Source: Frankia sp. RB7
GTDB taxonomy: Bacteria > Pseudomonadota > Alphaproteobacteria > Rhizobiales > Xanthobacteraceae
Direction: 5' to 3'
Length of the DNA: 64,000 bases
Assembly (NCBI GenBank): GCA_030403585.1
Contig: JAUEPE010000023.1
Span: 1 to 64,000 of the forward strand
Part shown: piece after piece, positions 1 to 9,591 of the stretch
Numbering within the stretch: position 1 is the first letter of the stretch
Layout of the letters: every line of letters starts with the position of its first letter
The notes under the pieces: model-generated
Database searches by the model: none
What the model saw: the letters and a program-made list of their open reading frames with translations, nothing else
Told to the model about the DNA's origin: nothing
Position numbers and translations under genes: made by a program

Positions 1-47
1 TCCATCCCTGCTCTCTTCATCGACGCCGGTTTCATGGAATCGCTCGT

Positions 48-335
48 CTAGTCAAGTCCCTCGACCGCCACCATGTGGCGTTCGGACGTGCCAATGGTGT
101 ATTTGAGCGCCTCCGAATATTCGGGCGAGTTGTAGCAGTTGACTGCGGCATCGAGGCTCGGAAAGCGCGCAACGATGCTGCGTTCGTAATTACCGCCCTC
201 GAGGATCACCTGCTTGCCGCCGCGCGCGAGAAACACGCCGCCATGCTTCTCGATGGCGGGCCCGGCGAGAGCGGCGTATTTCCCGTAGGTCTCGGGATCG
301 GTCACGTGAACGCGTGCGCACCAATAGGCAGACAT
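48..335 (-). CDS. DUF1330 family protein
   Basis: Small (95 aa) cytoplasmic protein of the DUF1330 family, a ferredoxin-like alpha/beta fold without an established reaction. Family features seen are the opening YWCARVHVTDPETYGKYA, the block GGVFLARGGKQVILEG and the segment ARFPSLDAAVNCYNSPEY. The start is set at the ATG preceding SAYW (335), because an upstream in-frame start would run into the neighbouring dehydrogenase gene. It is the last gene seen of a leftward catabolic and transport operon and follows the dehydrogenase by about 10 bases. Members of this family often accompany degradation pathways, but its role here is unknown. Confidence 0.8.
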   Translation of the reverse strand: MSAYWCARVHVTDPETYGKYAALAGPAIEKHGGVFLARGGKQVILEGGNYERSIVARFPSLDAAVNCYNSPEYSEALKYTIGTSERHMVAVEGLD

Positions 336-345
336 AGCTCTTCCT

Positions 346-1266
346 TTACGATTGGTAGGACGAAAGTGTGGGTGCATCTGCGCCGCTGTGACGGTCGAAA
401 CCGTTCATGTGCTCGAGCACGGCGCAGATCGAGGCGGTATCGCGCGCCGCAAAGCCGAGCGCCTCACCCGCGTGGTAGAGCTGCTCTGCCGCGGTGTAGA
501 CCGGCAGCGCACATCCGAGCTCGGCCGCGAAGCCGGAGATGATCGAGAGATCCTTCAGATGCGTCCGGATGGTCGCGGTCGGATTGTCGTAATTCTCGTC
601 GCGCATCAGCGGTCCGCGCATCTGGAACATGCGTGACGTCCCCGCGCTGTCCGCGAGCGTGTCGTAGACCAGGCCGGGATCGATCCCGGCCTTCATGCCG
701 AGCAGCATCGCTTCCGCCGCTGCGGCATTGTGGATCGTCACCAGATGATTGGCGATGTATTTCATGATGCTGCCGGTGCCGAACCGGCCGAGGTAGACCT
801 GCCGTCGCGACATCCCGGCGAATGCAGCCGCGCAACGCTTGAACGCCTGCTCGTCGCCACTTCCGAGGATCACCAGATCGCCGGTTGCGGCCTGCGCGCC
901 GGTGCCGCTGACAGGGCAATCGAGCAATATCTTGCCGGCGCTCTCCATCACGGCGAACGCCTCACGCTTGGCGAAGAGCGGCAGCGTCGAGCACTCGATC
1001 AGAATCTGTCCGGAACCACCCGCACCGGCGACGCTAGCCGCGGCCCCCGCGAGCGCTGCGCTCCCAGGCAGCGAGGCGAAGCTGATCGGGGCGGCCTCAA
1101 CCACATCCTTCGGCGACGACAGCGCCCTGCCGCCCATATCGGAAAGACGATCCCGTGCCGCCGGCACGGGATCGTAGCCAACCACGGCAAAGCCGGCCTT
1201 GATCAAATTCCCCGCCATGGCGGAGCCCATGATCCCGATGCCAAGCATGCCGATCGTTTCAGTCAT
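346..1266 (-). CDS. NAD(P)-dependent dehydrogenase, 3-hydroxyisobutyrate dehydrogenase family
   Basis: A 306-aa beta-hydroxyacid dehydrogenase. The N-terminus has the Rossmann dinucleotide motif GIGIMGSAMAGN. Around residues 115-125 lies the substrate-binding motif DCPVSGTGAQA, and the conserved catalytic lysine falls in GSIMKYIANHL (about residue 170). The C-terminal all-alpha dimerisation domain is complete and the length is normal for the family. Family members oxidise 3-hydroxyisobutyrate, tartronate semialdehyde or similar beta-hydroxyacids, and the substrate cannot be assigned from these motifs. It lies 31 bases downstream of the ABC binding-protein gene on the same strand. It probably belongs to the same operon and acts on a product of the imported compound. 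Confidence 0.88.
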   Translation of the reverse strand: MTETIGMLGIGIMGSAMAGNLIKAGFAVVGYDPVPAARDRLSDMGGRALSSPKDVVEAAPISFASLPGSAALAGAAASVAGAGGSGQILIECSTLPLFAKREAFAVMESAGKILLDCPVSGTGAQAATGDLVILGSGDEQAFKRCAAAFAGMSRRQVYLGRFGTGSIMKYIANHLVTIHNAAAAEAMLLGMKAGIDPGLVYDTLADSAGTSRMFQMRGPLMRDENYDNPTATIRTHLKDLSIISGFAAELGCALPVYTAAEQLYHAGEALGFAARDTASICAVLEHMNGFDRHSGADAPTLSSYQS

Positions 1267-1297
1267 GACGTCTCGTTTCTTCTTTTTGAATGGTCGG

Positions 1298-2575
1298 TCA
1301 GTTCTGCGCGGCCTTCTGGGCGTTGGCGAACGGATAGACCAGATCGCCGGACTTGTACTTCGGCGGGAATATGATCACCTCCTTGCCGGCCTGGGTGAAC
1401 TGCTGGATGTCGTTGCCCTTGATGTTGCGGAATTGCACCGCAAACATCCGTGGCTCGACCCACTCGCCATCAGGACCGAAGGTGATGTCGCCGACCACGG
1501 TCTGGAACGTGTTGCCGTGGATGTAATTGATCAGCTTCTGCTGATCGACGCCGCCGGTCTTGGTCACGGCTTCGCCGAGAACCTGGAGCGCGGAATAGAC
1601 GAACGCCGGCACATAATAGCCGAGCGCATCGACGCCGACCTCCGCCGCCTTGGCCTGGTACTTCTTCAGCATGTCCTCGATGCCGGGGAATTTCACGGTT
1701 GGCTCGGGGATGTACTGCTCGAAGGAGACGATGCCATTCAGCGCTTCGCCGAGCTGCTGCTTGATCGCGGCATATTGGGTGCCGACCATGGCGCCGCCGA
1801 ACACCTTTGGCTCGAGATTGATCTCGTGCGCGGTGCGGATGATGCCGACCGTGTCGGACGGATAGGACGCGACGAACACCAGGTCCGGCGACGTCGCCTG
1901 CAGCGCCTTCAGCACCGGCGTGAAATTCACCGTCGTCGGCGGATAGACCTTGTCGTAGACGACGGTGAGGCCGAGCCGTTTGGCCTGCATGCGGGCGCCT
2001 TCCAGCGCGTTCTTGGAGAACTCCGCATCAGCGCCGACCAGCGCCACCGTGGTCGGCTTCGGATCCATCGCGATCGCATTCTCGAAGAAGCCGCGGGTCA
2101 GCGAGTCCTTGCCGTTCGGCCCATAGGGCTGGATCTGGAAATAGCCGGGATATTTGAACTGCTCGTTGATGGCGAGCGCGAACATGCCCATGATCAGCCG
2201 CTTGTGCTGGATGATCGTCGGCATCGCCGGCGCGGTCTGGTTGGTGTTGTTCGACAGCAGGAGATCGACCTTGTCGACGTCGAGCAGCTTGGAATAGATG
2301 CCGGGCACGAGACCGGGATTACTCTGGTCGTCATAGGGCACGAGCTCGACCTGCCGGCCCAGCAGGCCGCCGGCCTTGTTGACTTCGTCGGCCCAGATCT
2401 GCGCACCGAGCAGCGCCGCCTTGCCGTTGCCGGCGAGCGGACCGGTCAATTGGATGCCGAAGCCGATCTTGATCGGATCCGCCGCCCGCGCCGCGCCCGT
2501 GAATGTGCACGCCGCAATCATTGTCGAGAGCGCCATCGTAACGCCCCTCAAGCCCATCAGCCGAAACATCCTCAC
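1298..2575 (-). CDS. ABC transporter substrate-binding protein, branched-chain amino acid (HAAT) type
   Basis: A 425-aa periplasmic binding protein with a signal peptide (residues about 1-31, ending GAARA) followed by IKIGFGIQLTGPLAGNG, the typical opening of the Peripla_BP_6/LivK family. The GTG at 2575 is chosen because GGGAGG lies about six bases upstream; an ATG two codons later is possible. It is the last gene of a five-gene transporter block with the membrane and ATPase genes immediately upstream (livH, livM, livG, livF order). The HAAT family carries branched-chain amino acids but also many amides, aromatic acids and other small acids. The surrounding oxidoreductases suggest a catabolic substrate rather than leucine. 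Confidence 0.9.
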   Translation of the reverse strand: MRMFRLMGLRGVTMALSTMIAACTFTGAARAADPIKIGFGIQLTGPLAGNGKAALLGAQIWADEVNKAGGLLGRQVELVPYDDQSNPGLVPGIYSKLLDVDKVDLLLSNNTNQTAPAMPTIIQHKRLIMGMFALAINEQFKYPGYFQIQPYGPNGKDSLTRGFFENAIAMDPKPTTVALVGADAEFSKNALEGARMQAKRLGLTVVYDKVYPPTTVNFTPVLKALQATSPDLVFVASYPSDTVGIIRTAHEINLEPKVFGGAMVGTQYAAIKQQLGEALNGIVSFEQYIPEPTVKFPGIEDMLKKYQAKAAEVGVDALGYYVPAFVYSALQVLGEAVTKTGGVDQQKLINYIHGNTFQTVVGDITFGPDGEWVEPRMFAVQFRNIKGNDIQQFTQAGKEVIIFPPKYKSGDLVYPFANAQKAAQN

Positions 2576-2605
2576 GTCGTCCTCCCTTGCCTTTTGTTTT
2601 GAGTT

Positions 2606-3337
2606 CTACATGCCTAGATAATGCTGTCGGATCAGGTCGCTTTGCCGCATCTCCTCCGGGCTTTCGCCGCGGAACGCGATCTCGCCGTGGACGATCACAC
2701 AGCCCTTGTCGGCGATCCGCATCGCTTGCGTAAAATTCTGCTCCGCCATCAGCACGGTCAGATGGTAGCGCTCCTTCAGCTGCGCGATCATGTCGATCGT
2801 GCGGCTGACGAACAGCGGCGCGAGCCCGACCGACGGCTCGTCGACAATCAAAATGCTCGGCGTCGACATCAGCGCGCGCGCAAGCGCCAGCATCTGTTGC
2901 TCGCCGCCGCTCATGGTGCCGGCGAGCTGGGCGCGGCGTTCGGCAAGGCGCGGGAACGCTTCATAGCAATAGGCCATGTTGTCCTTCAGCCGCGCCCGCG
3001 CCGTCGGACGGTAGGCGCCGAGCAGCAGGTTCTCCTCGACCGTCAGGCGCGGAAACAACCGGCGGCCTTCCGGCACCAGCGCGACGCCGAGATCGACGAT
3101 CTCCTCGGTCTCCTTGCCAATGAGATCATGGTCCTTGCCGTCGATGGTCGCGACGATGCGGCCCGAGCTCGGCCGCACCACGCCCATGATGGTCTTGATC
3201 AGCGTGCTCTTGCCGTTGCCGTTGGTGCCGAGCAGCGTCACCGTCTCGCGGGCGCCAACATTCAGTGATACGTTGTGGAGGACGCGAACCGCTCCATAGC
3301 CGGCATTGATGTTCTCGATGCGGATGCTACTGGCCAA
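2606..3337 (-). CDS. livF: ABC transporter ATP-binding protein, LivF type
   Basis: A 243-aa ATPase of the LivF subfamily. Walker A is GTNGNGKST (near residue 38), the signature is MSGGEQQMLALARALM, and Walker B is ILIVDEPSVGLAP. The LivF-specific segment LVPEGRRLFPRLTVEENL is also present. Translation appears to start at a TTG (3337) that overlaps the end of livG by 11 bases and has AGGGG about seven bases upstream; no ATG is available nearby. It energises the transporter together with LivG on the cytoplasmic face of the LivHM channel. Confidence 0.92.
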   Translation of the reverse strand: MASSIRIENINAGYGAVRVLHNVSLNVGARETVTLLGTNGNGKSTLIKTIMGVVRPSSGRIVATIDGKDHDLIGKETEEIVDLGVALVPEGRRLFPRLTVEENLLLGAYRPTARARLKDNMAYCYEAFPRLAERRAQLAGTMSGGEQQMLALARALMSTPSILIVDEPSVGLAPLFVSRTIDMIAQLKERYHLTVLMAEQNFTQAMRIADKGCVIVHGEIAFRGESPEEMRQSDLIRQHYLGM

Positions 3338-4091
3338 GATACGCCCCTATCACCCGCTCGTCGGCGATCACGTCCTTGGGCGTACCGTCGGCAATCTTCT
3401 CGCCGGCCACGAGCACCACCAGCCGCTCCGAGAACGCCATTACCGCGCGCATGATGTGCTCGATGAAGATCACGGCGACGCCGCGCTTGTTGAGCGCGAG
3501 CAGCAGAGCCAGGATTTCGTTCACCTCTGAATGCGACAGGCCAGCGAGCGCTTCGTCCGATACCAGCAGCGTCGGGTCCGTCGCCATGGCGCGCGCCAGC
3601 TCGAGCTTGCGCATCTCGACCTGGGTCAAATCGCCGGGCAGCCGATGCAGCTTGCCGCCGAGCCCGAATTCGCCGAGCAGCTCCGTGCTGCGGGTGCGGA
3701 TCTGCGGTTCGGTCAGGTGCGTTCCGCTGCGCGCGTTGACCGCATAGACCAAAGGGATACGAAGATTGTCGAGCAGCGACAGGCTATGAAACGGCCGCGG
3801 TAGCTGGAAGCTGCGGCCAAGCCCGAGCCGCGCGCGCTGATAGGACGAGAGATTGTCGATCGCCCTGCCCGCGAACGAAATCGAGCCGCCGTCCGTCTTC
3901 AACGCACCACACAGGCAGTTGGTCAGCGTGCTCTTGCCCGAGCCGTTCGGCCCGATCAGGCCGAGCCGCTCGCCAGGCCGCACCGCGAGGTCGACATTGT
4001 TCAACGCGACGAAGCCGCCAAAGCGTTTTGTGATGCCGCGAGCATCGAGGATCAGCTCGTTCGACGTGGCCGCGCTCGCTTCCATCATCAT
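3327..4091 (-). CDS. livG: ABC transporter ATP-binding protein, LivG type
   Basis: A 254-aa ATPase of the LivG subfamily with Walker A GPNGSGKSTLTN. The signature region is degenerate: DLTQVEMRKLELARAMA stands where LSYGQQRRLE is usual. The Walker B region reads TLLVSDEALAGLS in place of the usual LLLDEP. The loss of the canonical signature and of the DEP proline is unusual but known in this branch of LivG proteins. The start lies at one of three consecutive ATG codons (4091, 4088, 4085); the first overlaps the livM stop as ATGA. A much longer open frame extends upstream but only shadows livM in another frame and is not used. Confidence 0.9.
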   Translation of the reverse strand: MMMEASAATSNELILDARGITKRFGGFVALNNVDLAVRPGERLGLIGPNGSGKSTLTNCLCGALKTDGGSISFAGRAIDNLSSYQRARLGLGRSFQLPRPFHSLSLLDNLRIPLVYAVNARSGTHLTEPQIRTRSTELLGEFGLGGKLHRLPGDLTQVEMRKLELARAMATDPTLLVSDEALAGLSHSEVNEILALLLALNKRGVAVIFIEHIMRAVMAFSERLVVLVAGEKIADGTPKDVIADERVIGAYLGQ

Positions 4092-5085
4092 TGGCTGCTC
4101 CGCTTCTCGGTCACGAGTATCGCTGCGAGCGGGTTGGTCTCCGGATCGACTTTCTTGCCGCGTAAGGACCGGATCAGTCCCAAAATGCCGTTCGGCGCGG
4201 CGATGACGAAGATCACGAGCAGCACGCCGACCACGAGCAGATTGACGGACGACGAAATCAAGACCGTCATGGCCTGTTGCATGGTGCCGAGCAGGACCGC
4301 GCCGATCACCGGCCCAAGCCAGCTCGTGGTGCCTCCGACCAGCGGCATCGCGACGCTGTTCACAGTATAAGCAAGACTGAACGACGAGGTCGGCTCGACA
4401 TAGGTCAGATAGAACGGCAGCGGCGCACCGGCCATTCCCATCAAGGCGCCGCTGATGGCCGCGGCGACCAGCTTCAGCCGCAGCACCGGAACGCCGGATG
4501 CGGCAGCCGCCGTTTCGTCGTCGCGAATGGCAGCAAGGCCAAAGCCGAAGGTCGAGCGTTCGATGACACGCGCGATCACGACGGAAGCGACCGCGAGCAC
4601 CGTCATCAGGAAGAAGAGATAGGCGACATAGCTGCCAAACACCGGAACGTCGGTCGGCCGCATGATGTAGATGCCGCGCGAGCCGCCGACATAATCCCAG
4701 TTGGTGATGAAGGTCTGGACCACGACGGAGAGCGCCAGCGTCGCGATGGTGAAGTAGACGCCGCGCAGGCGGATGGTCAGGTAACCCATGGCGAGACCGA
4801 CGGCGCCGCACAGCAAGCCCGCAATCGGGATCAGCACCGGAATCGGCAGATCGAGCCATTTGTTCAGGGCGGCCGCGCTGTAGAGGCCGATGGCGAGGAA
4901 CGCTGTCGTGCCAAAATTGACGTAGCCGACATAACCGCCGAGGATGTTCCAGGCGGTCGCCAGCACGACGTATTGAAGGACGAAATACGCCGCGAACACA
5001 TAATATTCGTTGGTCACGAAAGTGCTGGCCGCGACCAGCGCGACACCGACCAGGCAGGCAAGCAGGATGAAGCGCCCGTTCGACA

Positions 5086-5086
<1 letters not shown>
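4088..5086 (-). CDS. livM: ABC transporter permease, LivM type
   Basis: A 332-aa inner-membrane permease with about ten hydrophobic segments. It contains the LivM block AAYFVLQYVVLATAWNILGGYVGYVNFG near the N-terminus (given here only as its recognisable family block, residues about 31-59) and the EAA-like cytoplasmic loop with GLAAIRDDETAAAASG (about residues 175-190). It starts where livH ends (one-base overlap) and its stop overlaps the livG start. It pairs with LivH to form the channel of the HAAT transporter. Confidence 0.92.
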
Positions 5087-5964
<878 letters not shown>

Positions 5965-6031
5965 CCGCTGCCGGCCTCCTCCTGTTCACGCACGCAACCG
6001 AGTTTCTTGTTGTCGTTTTTTCGCGGGTCGC

Positions 6032-6055
6032 ATGGAGGCGGCTGCCCGCCTCCAT
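6032..6055. terminator. Perfect 10-bp hairpin between qor-like gene and livH
   Basis: ATGGAGGCGG (6032-6041) and CCGCCTCCAT (6046-6055) form a perfect stem with a four-base loop. It lies in the only sizeable gap between two minus-strand genes, nine bases past the stop of the oxidoreductase. There is no T-run after it on the minus strand, so it is not a textbook intrinsic terminator. It may instead be an attenuator or an mRNA-stabilising stem. Confidence 0.4.
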
Positions 6056-6063
6056 CAGAAAAG

Positions 6064-7047
6064 TCAGGGTATCAGCAGCGACGATCCCTTGGTCGATCCG
6101 GCCTCGAGGTCGCGATGCGCGGCCGCTGCCTCCGACAGTGCATAGCGATGCCCGATCATGGGCTTGATCACGCCCTTGCCGACCAGGTCGAACACGGCGG
6201 CGGCCGATGCTACCAGATCGTCGCGCGCCGCGATGTAGGTCGCAAGCGTCGGCCGCGTATAATAGAGAGATCCGTTCTTCTGCAGCAATGCCGCCTCGAG
6301 CGGCGGCGGCGCGCCGGTGGTCGCACCGAAGGTGACGAAGAAGCCGCGCGGTGCGAGCGAGGCGAGCGTGGCCTCAAAACTGTCCTTGCCGACGGAATCA
6401 TAAGCAATCGCGACGCCCTTGCCGCCGGTCAGCGCCTTGACACGCTCCGGGATGCGTTCGCTCTTGCGGTTGATCACGGCATCGTAGCCGTGCGAAAGCG
6501 CGAGCGCCGCTTTCTCCCCGCCGCTGGTGACCCCGATCATGCGGGCACCGAGATGCTTGCCCCATTGGCCGGCAATCAGGCCGACGCCGCCGGAAGCTGC
6601 GTAGAACAGCACCTGCTGCTCCGGCTTGACCGCAACACAGCGGTTCAAAAGGTACTCCGCCGTCATGCCCTTCATCAGGACGGCCGCGGCGGCTTCGTCG
6701 GTCACGGATTGCGGAATGGGAACGAGGCGTGCGGCCGGCATCAGGCGATGCGTCGCATAAGCGCCGGGCGCCGAGCCGCCATAAGCGACGCGGTCGCCCA
6801 CCTTGAATTCGGTCACGCCCTCGCCGACGGCCTCGACCACACCGGCAGCTTCCGCGCCGAGCCCGGCCGGCAGGTCCAGCGCATAGGAGCCGTCGCGGAA
6901 ATAGACGTCGATGAAGTTGAGGCCGATCGCGGTCTGCCGCATCAGCACCTCGCCCTTGCCGGGCGCGGCCAGCTCGACCGTCTCCAGTGTCAGGACATCG
7001 GGACCGCCCTGCGCGGCCATGCGAATTGCCTTGGCTTTCGTACCCAT
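6064..7047 (-). CDS. NADPH:quinone oxidoreductase (zeta-crystallin-like, MDR family)
   Basis: A 327-aa medium-chain reductase without the catalytic or structural zinc cysteines, as in quinone oxidoreductases. It opens AIRMAAQGGPDVL, carries GLNFIDVYFRDGSY near residue 50 and has the nucleotide-binding motif AASGGVGLIAGQWGKHLGA around residue 150. The ATG at 7047 is preferred over a TTG two codons upstream. It likely reduces a quinone or enone. It lies in the same leftward gene string as the cupin and alcohol dehydrogenase genes upstream, with gaps of 31 and 46 bases. Confidence 0.87.
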   Translation of the reverse strand: MGTKAKAIRMAAQGGPDVLTLETVELAAPGKGEVLMRQTAIGLNFIDVYFRDGSYALDLPAGLGAEAAGVVEAVGEGVTEFKVGDRVAYGGSAPGAYATHRLMPAARLVPIPQSVTDEAAAAVLMKGMTAEYLLNRCVAVKPEQQVLFYAASGGVGLIAGQWGKHLGARMIGVTSGGEKAALALSHGYDAVINRKSERIPERVKALTGGKGVAIAYDSVGKDSFEATLASLAPRGFFVTFGATTGAPPPLEAALLQKNGSLYYTRPTLATYIAARDDLVASAAAVFDLVGKGVIKPMIGHRYALSEAAAAHRDLEAGSTKGSSLLIP

Positions 7048-7078
7048 ACCCAAATTCCCGTCTGCCGATCCTGCCCGG

Positions 7079-7522
7079 CTATGATGCCATCCTGATGTCA
7101 GCGCCTTGCGGAATTTTCAGCCGCACATGGTCAGGCACTGCGAGAGGCTTGTTGGCACTGTCGAGGAACTCGACGGTGGTGAACAGCAGGTCCGTGGTGC
7201 CGATATTCTCGACCGCATGCACCATGTATTCGCCGGCGCCGAAGGCGAGATGCCTGGTCTCGCCCTTGTAGTGCTCGACATCGATGATGCGGCCATCCTC
7301 GAAATAGCCGCGCGCCTTGCCCGCATTATGCGCGGTCCAGAAATAGGTCAGCACGTGGCGATGGAAGCCGCAGCGCTTGCCCGGCGCGATCGACAGGTGC
7401 CAGACGCGCACGCGATCGGTCTCCGACACCAGCACGCTGCCGACACAGCCGCTGTTGCGCCCTTCTTCGTATTCGCGCTGCACTTCGACGGGCCAGTGGG
7501 CACGGGGATTCGAGTCTGACAT
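7079..7522 (-). CDS. Cupin-fold protein
   Basis: A 147-aa single-domain cupin. Metal-binding motif residues are visible in KRCGFHRHVLTYFWTAH (cupin motif 1) and in GEYMVHAVENIGTTDLLFTTVEF (motif 2 region, residues about 105-127). The start is the ATG at 7522, with GGAAAC a short distance upstream. Such small cupins are often isomerases, dioxygenase-like enzymes or sensors, and none can be assigned here. It is sandwiched between two oxidoreductase genes of the same probable operon. Confidence 0.78.
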   Translation of the reverse strand: MSDSNPRAHWPVEVQREYEEGRNSGCVGSVLVSETDRVRVWHLSIAPGKRCGFHRHVLTYFWTAHNAGKARGYFEDGRIIDVEHYKGETRHLAFGAGEYMVHAVENIGTTDLLFTTVEFLDSANKPLAVPDHVRLKIPQGADIRMAS

Positions 7523-7568
7523 GAGCCGTTTCCTTCCAGATGCTATCAATCGTCGTGGGGCGGCGTCC

Positions 7569-8732
7569 TCACGCCACTGCCTTCTTCGTCTGGGTCACCG
7601 CACCGCGGGTCTTGATGACGACCTTGATGGCGTCGTCGACGCGATTGCGCGCGTAGTGCAGCGCCATCGGCAGGTCCGCGAGCGGGAATGTGTGGGTGTG
7701 GATCAGCGTGGCGTCGAAACGCTTCTCCGCCATCAGCGCCATGGCGCGATGCGTCGCGCTCTTGCCCTCGCCGCGGATGCCGTAGACGTAGATGTTGTTC
7801 TTCACGAGAGCACCGATGTCGGCGAGCACCGGCTCATGCGGAAACGCGGCGAGGCAGATCTTGCCGCCACGGTTGACCATCTTGGCGGCCTCGTTGATCG
7901 CCGTGTCGGTGCCAGCGCATTCCACGACATAATCGGCGCCGCGGCCCGTCATCTCCTTGACGACCGTGACGAGATCCTCGTTGCGCACGTTGACGACGCG
8001 ATCGGCGCCGAGCTTGGTGCCGATGGCAAGCCGGGCGTCGCGGGTGCCCGACAGGATCACCGGGCTCGCGCCGAGCGCCTTGGCGACCGCCACCGCGAGA
8101 AGCCCGATCGGGCCGGGGCCGGTGACGACCACGCTCTCGCCGGCGACGAGGCCGCCGAGCTCGGTGAGGCCGTACATCGAGGTGCCGGCGGTGACCACCA
8201 GCGTCGCCTCCTCGTCACTCATGTCGTCGGGCACGCGCGACAGCGTGTTAATGTGGTTGACGGCGTATTCGGCGAAGCCGCCATCGGTGGTGAAGCCGTT
8301 GGCGCGATGGCCCTTGTCGACATCGCCGTAGTTCAGGCCGTAGTTGTGGCAGGAGGTGTACATGCCCTGCCGACAGCGCTTGCACTGGCCGCAGCCGGCA
8401 TGGATCTCGACCGTGACGCGCTCGCCGATCCTGTATTCGTCGACACCGGGACCAAGCGCTGCGACCGTGCCCATATATTCGTGGCCGGGCGTAAAGTTCT
8501 TGTTGAAGGGCGGACCGCCTTGGATCAGCGCCGGCGTGCCGTGCTCGATGATCTCCAGATCCGTTGCGCAGATCGCAACTGCATCGATGCGCACGAGCAC
8601 CTCCGCGCGCTTCGGCATCGGCACCGGCTTTTCGGCAAGACGCAGCTGGCCGGGGTCGCCCAGCACCCAGGCTTTCATCATGTCAGGAATCGGCATGTCG
8701 GTTGACGTGCGAACATTGGCAGCCTCGACCAT
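7569..8732 (-). CDS. Zinc-dependent alcohol dehydrogenase (threonine/sorbitol dehydrogenase-like)
   Basis: A 387-aa medium-chain dehydrogenase. It has the catalytic zinc motif GHEYMGTVAALGPGVDEY, four structural-zinc cysteines in CGQCKRCRQGMYTSC and the NAD-binding motif VTGPGPIGLLAVAVAKALGA. The ATG at 8732 is preceded by GAGG at good spacing; a GTG five codons upstream is the alternative. It is the first gene of the leftward operon. An FCD-type operator candidate lies 19 bases upstream of the start, so it is probably controlled by the divergent GntR-family regulator. The substrate alcohol is unknown. Confidence 0.9.
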   Translation of the reverse strand: MVEAANVRTSTDMPIPDMMKAWVLGDPGQLRLAEKPVPMPKRAEVLVRIDAVAICATDLEIIEHGTPALIQGGPPFNKNFTPGHEYMGTVAALGPGVDEYRIGERVTVEIHAGCGQCKRCRQGMYTSCHNYGLNYGDVDKGHRANGFTTDGGFAEYAVNHINTLSRVPDDMSDEEATLVVTAGTSMYGLTELGGLVAGESVVVTGPGPIGLLAVAVAKALGASPVILSGTRDARLAIGTKLGADRVVNVRNEDLVTVVKEMTGRGADYVVECAGTDTAINEAAKMVNRGGKICLAAFPHEPVLADIGALVKNNIYVYGIRGEGKSATHRAMALMAEKRFDATLIHTHTFPLADLPMALHYARNRVDDAIKVVIKTRGAVTQTKKAVA

Positions 8733-8750
8733 CGCAACGATCCTCACCTA

Positions 8751-8762
8751 TTGGTCAACCAA
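8751..8762. promoter_or_regulatory. Candidate GntR/FadR-type operator TTGGT-N2-ACCAA
   Basis: Perfect 5-base arms TTGGT and ACCAA separated by two bases match the usual FadR-subfamily (FCD) operator pattern. It sits in the divergent control region between the alcohol dehydrogenase operon and the regulator gene, where autoregulation and operon repression would be expected. Further TTGGT half-sites occur at about 8783 and 8884-8900. Confidence 0.55.
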
Positions 8763-8915
8763 TTTTACAATTGGCTTTTTGATTGGTTGAAGCCTCGCTT
8801 TCAAACCCGCTGCTGTCAACGTCTAACTTTCATCACCCTCGTTTTGGTCTTGCATTTGTGAACACCACGCGCGTTAAATGTGGATTGGTTGGTATTGGTT
8901 GCGAGGATTGGACCG

Positions 8916-9560
8916 GTGTTCGATTTGTTGGCTCGATTGACCGAAGGCGGTCCCGGCACGCGCCTTCCTCCGGAGCGACAACTCGCAGCGCAGTTCGGCG
9001 TTTCGCGCAACGAAATCCGCAAGGCGCTCGCACGTCTCGAACTCGACGGCCGCCTCTCGCGCGAGGTCGGCCGCGGCACATTCATTCGCGCGCCCGCGGA
9101 GAACGGCAGCGCCAATCTCGATGCACTTCGCGACAGCACCAGTCCGCGCAACGCGATGGAGGCAAGGCTCGTGCTGGAGCCGGAGATCGCCAGCCTCGCC
9201 GCGGTCAACGCCACCTTCAAGCAGATCGAAGGCATGCGTGTGCTGGCGCGGCAGATGCGCGAGGCCGAAACCTGGAAGGACTACGAGACGCTGGATGGGC
9301 GGCTGCACCGCCTGATCGCGGAGGCGACCGGAAATCCGCTGCTGTCGGCAATCCATCAGACGGTCGACGACGTCCGGCGCGCGGTGGTGTGGCGATGGCT
9401 CGATACCAGGCCGGAGCGACCGCCGGAGGACTACTCCTCCTTTGCCGAGCACGATGTGCTGATCGATGCGATCGAGCAGCGCGATCGCATCCGAGCGATG
9501 GAGGCGATGCGTCGGCATTTGCGAACCACCGTGGACAAGCTGATGGGAACGCAGGCCTGA
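8916..9560 (+). CDS. GntR-family transcriptional regulator, FCD (FadR) subfamily
   Basis: A 214-aa repressor-type protein. The N-terminal winged helix carries RLPPERQLAAQFGVSRNEIR and the wing sequence SREVGRGTFI. The C-terminal FCD all-alpha ligand domain includes RLVLEPEIASLAA, LDGRLHRLIAEATGN and a final ERDRIRAMEAMRRHLRTT-like helix with conserved metal or ligand histidines. The GTG at 8916 has GAGG upstream; an alternative GTG at 8880 lacks a ribosome-binding site. It is divergent from the dehydrogenase/transporter operon and precedes the flavin oxidoreductase gene, so it probably controls both sides. Confidence 0.85.
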   Translation: MFDLLARLTEGGPGTRLPPERQLAAQFGVSRNEIRKALARLELDGRLSREVGRGTFIRAPAENGSANLDALRDSTSPRNAMEARLVLEPEIASLAAVNATFKQIEGMRVLARQMREAETWKDYETLDGRLHRLIAEATGNPLLSAIHQTVDDVRRAVVWRWLDTRPERPPEDYSSFAEHDVLIDAIEQRDRIRAMEAMRRHLRTTVDKLMGTQA

Positions 9561-9591
9561 CGTCCCACATAAGAACAACAAGGTGCCGGCC

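Noticed and set aside
1199..2602. Long plus-strand open frame (467 codons) opposite the binding-protein gene
   Set aside because: It is antisense to a clear binding protein, rich in Arg/His/Asp-type residues and typical of GC-rich shadow frames. No motif or ribosome-binding site.
6010..6025. T-run as terminator of a plus-strand transcript
   Set aside because: No plus-strand gene ends here and the T-run precedes the hairpin instead of following it.
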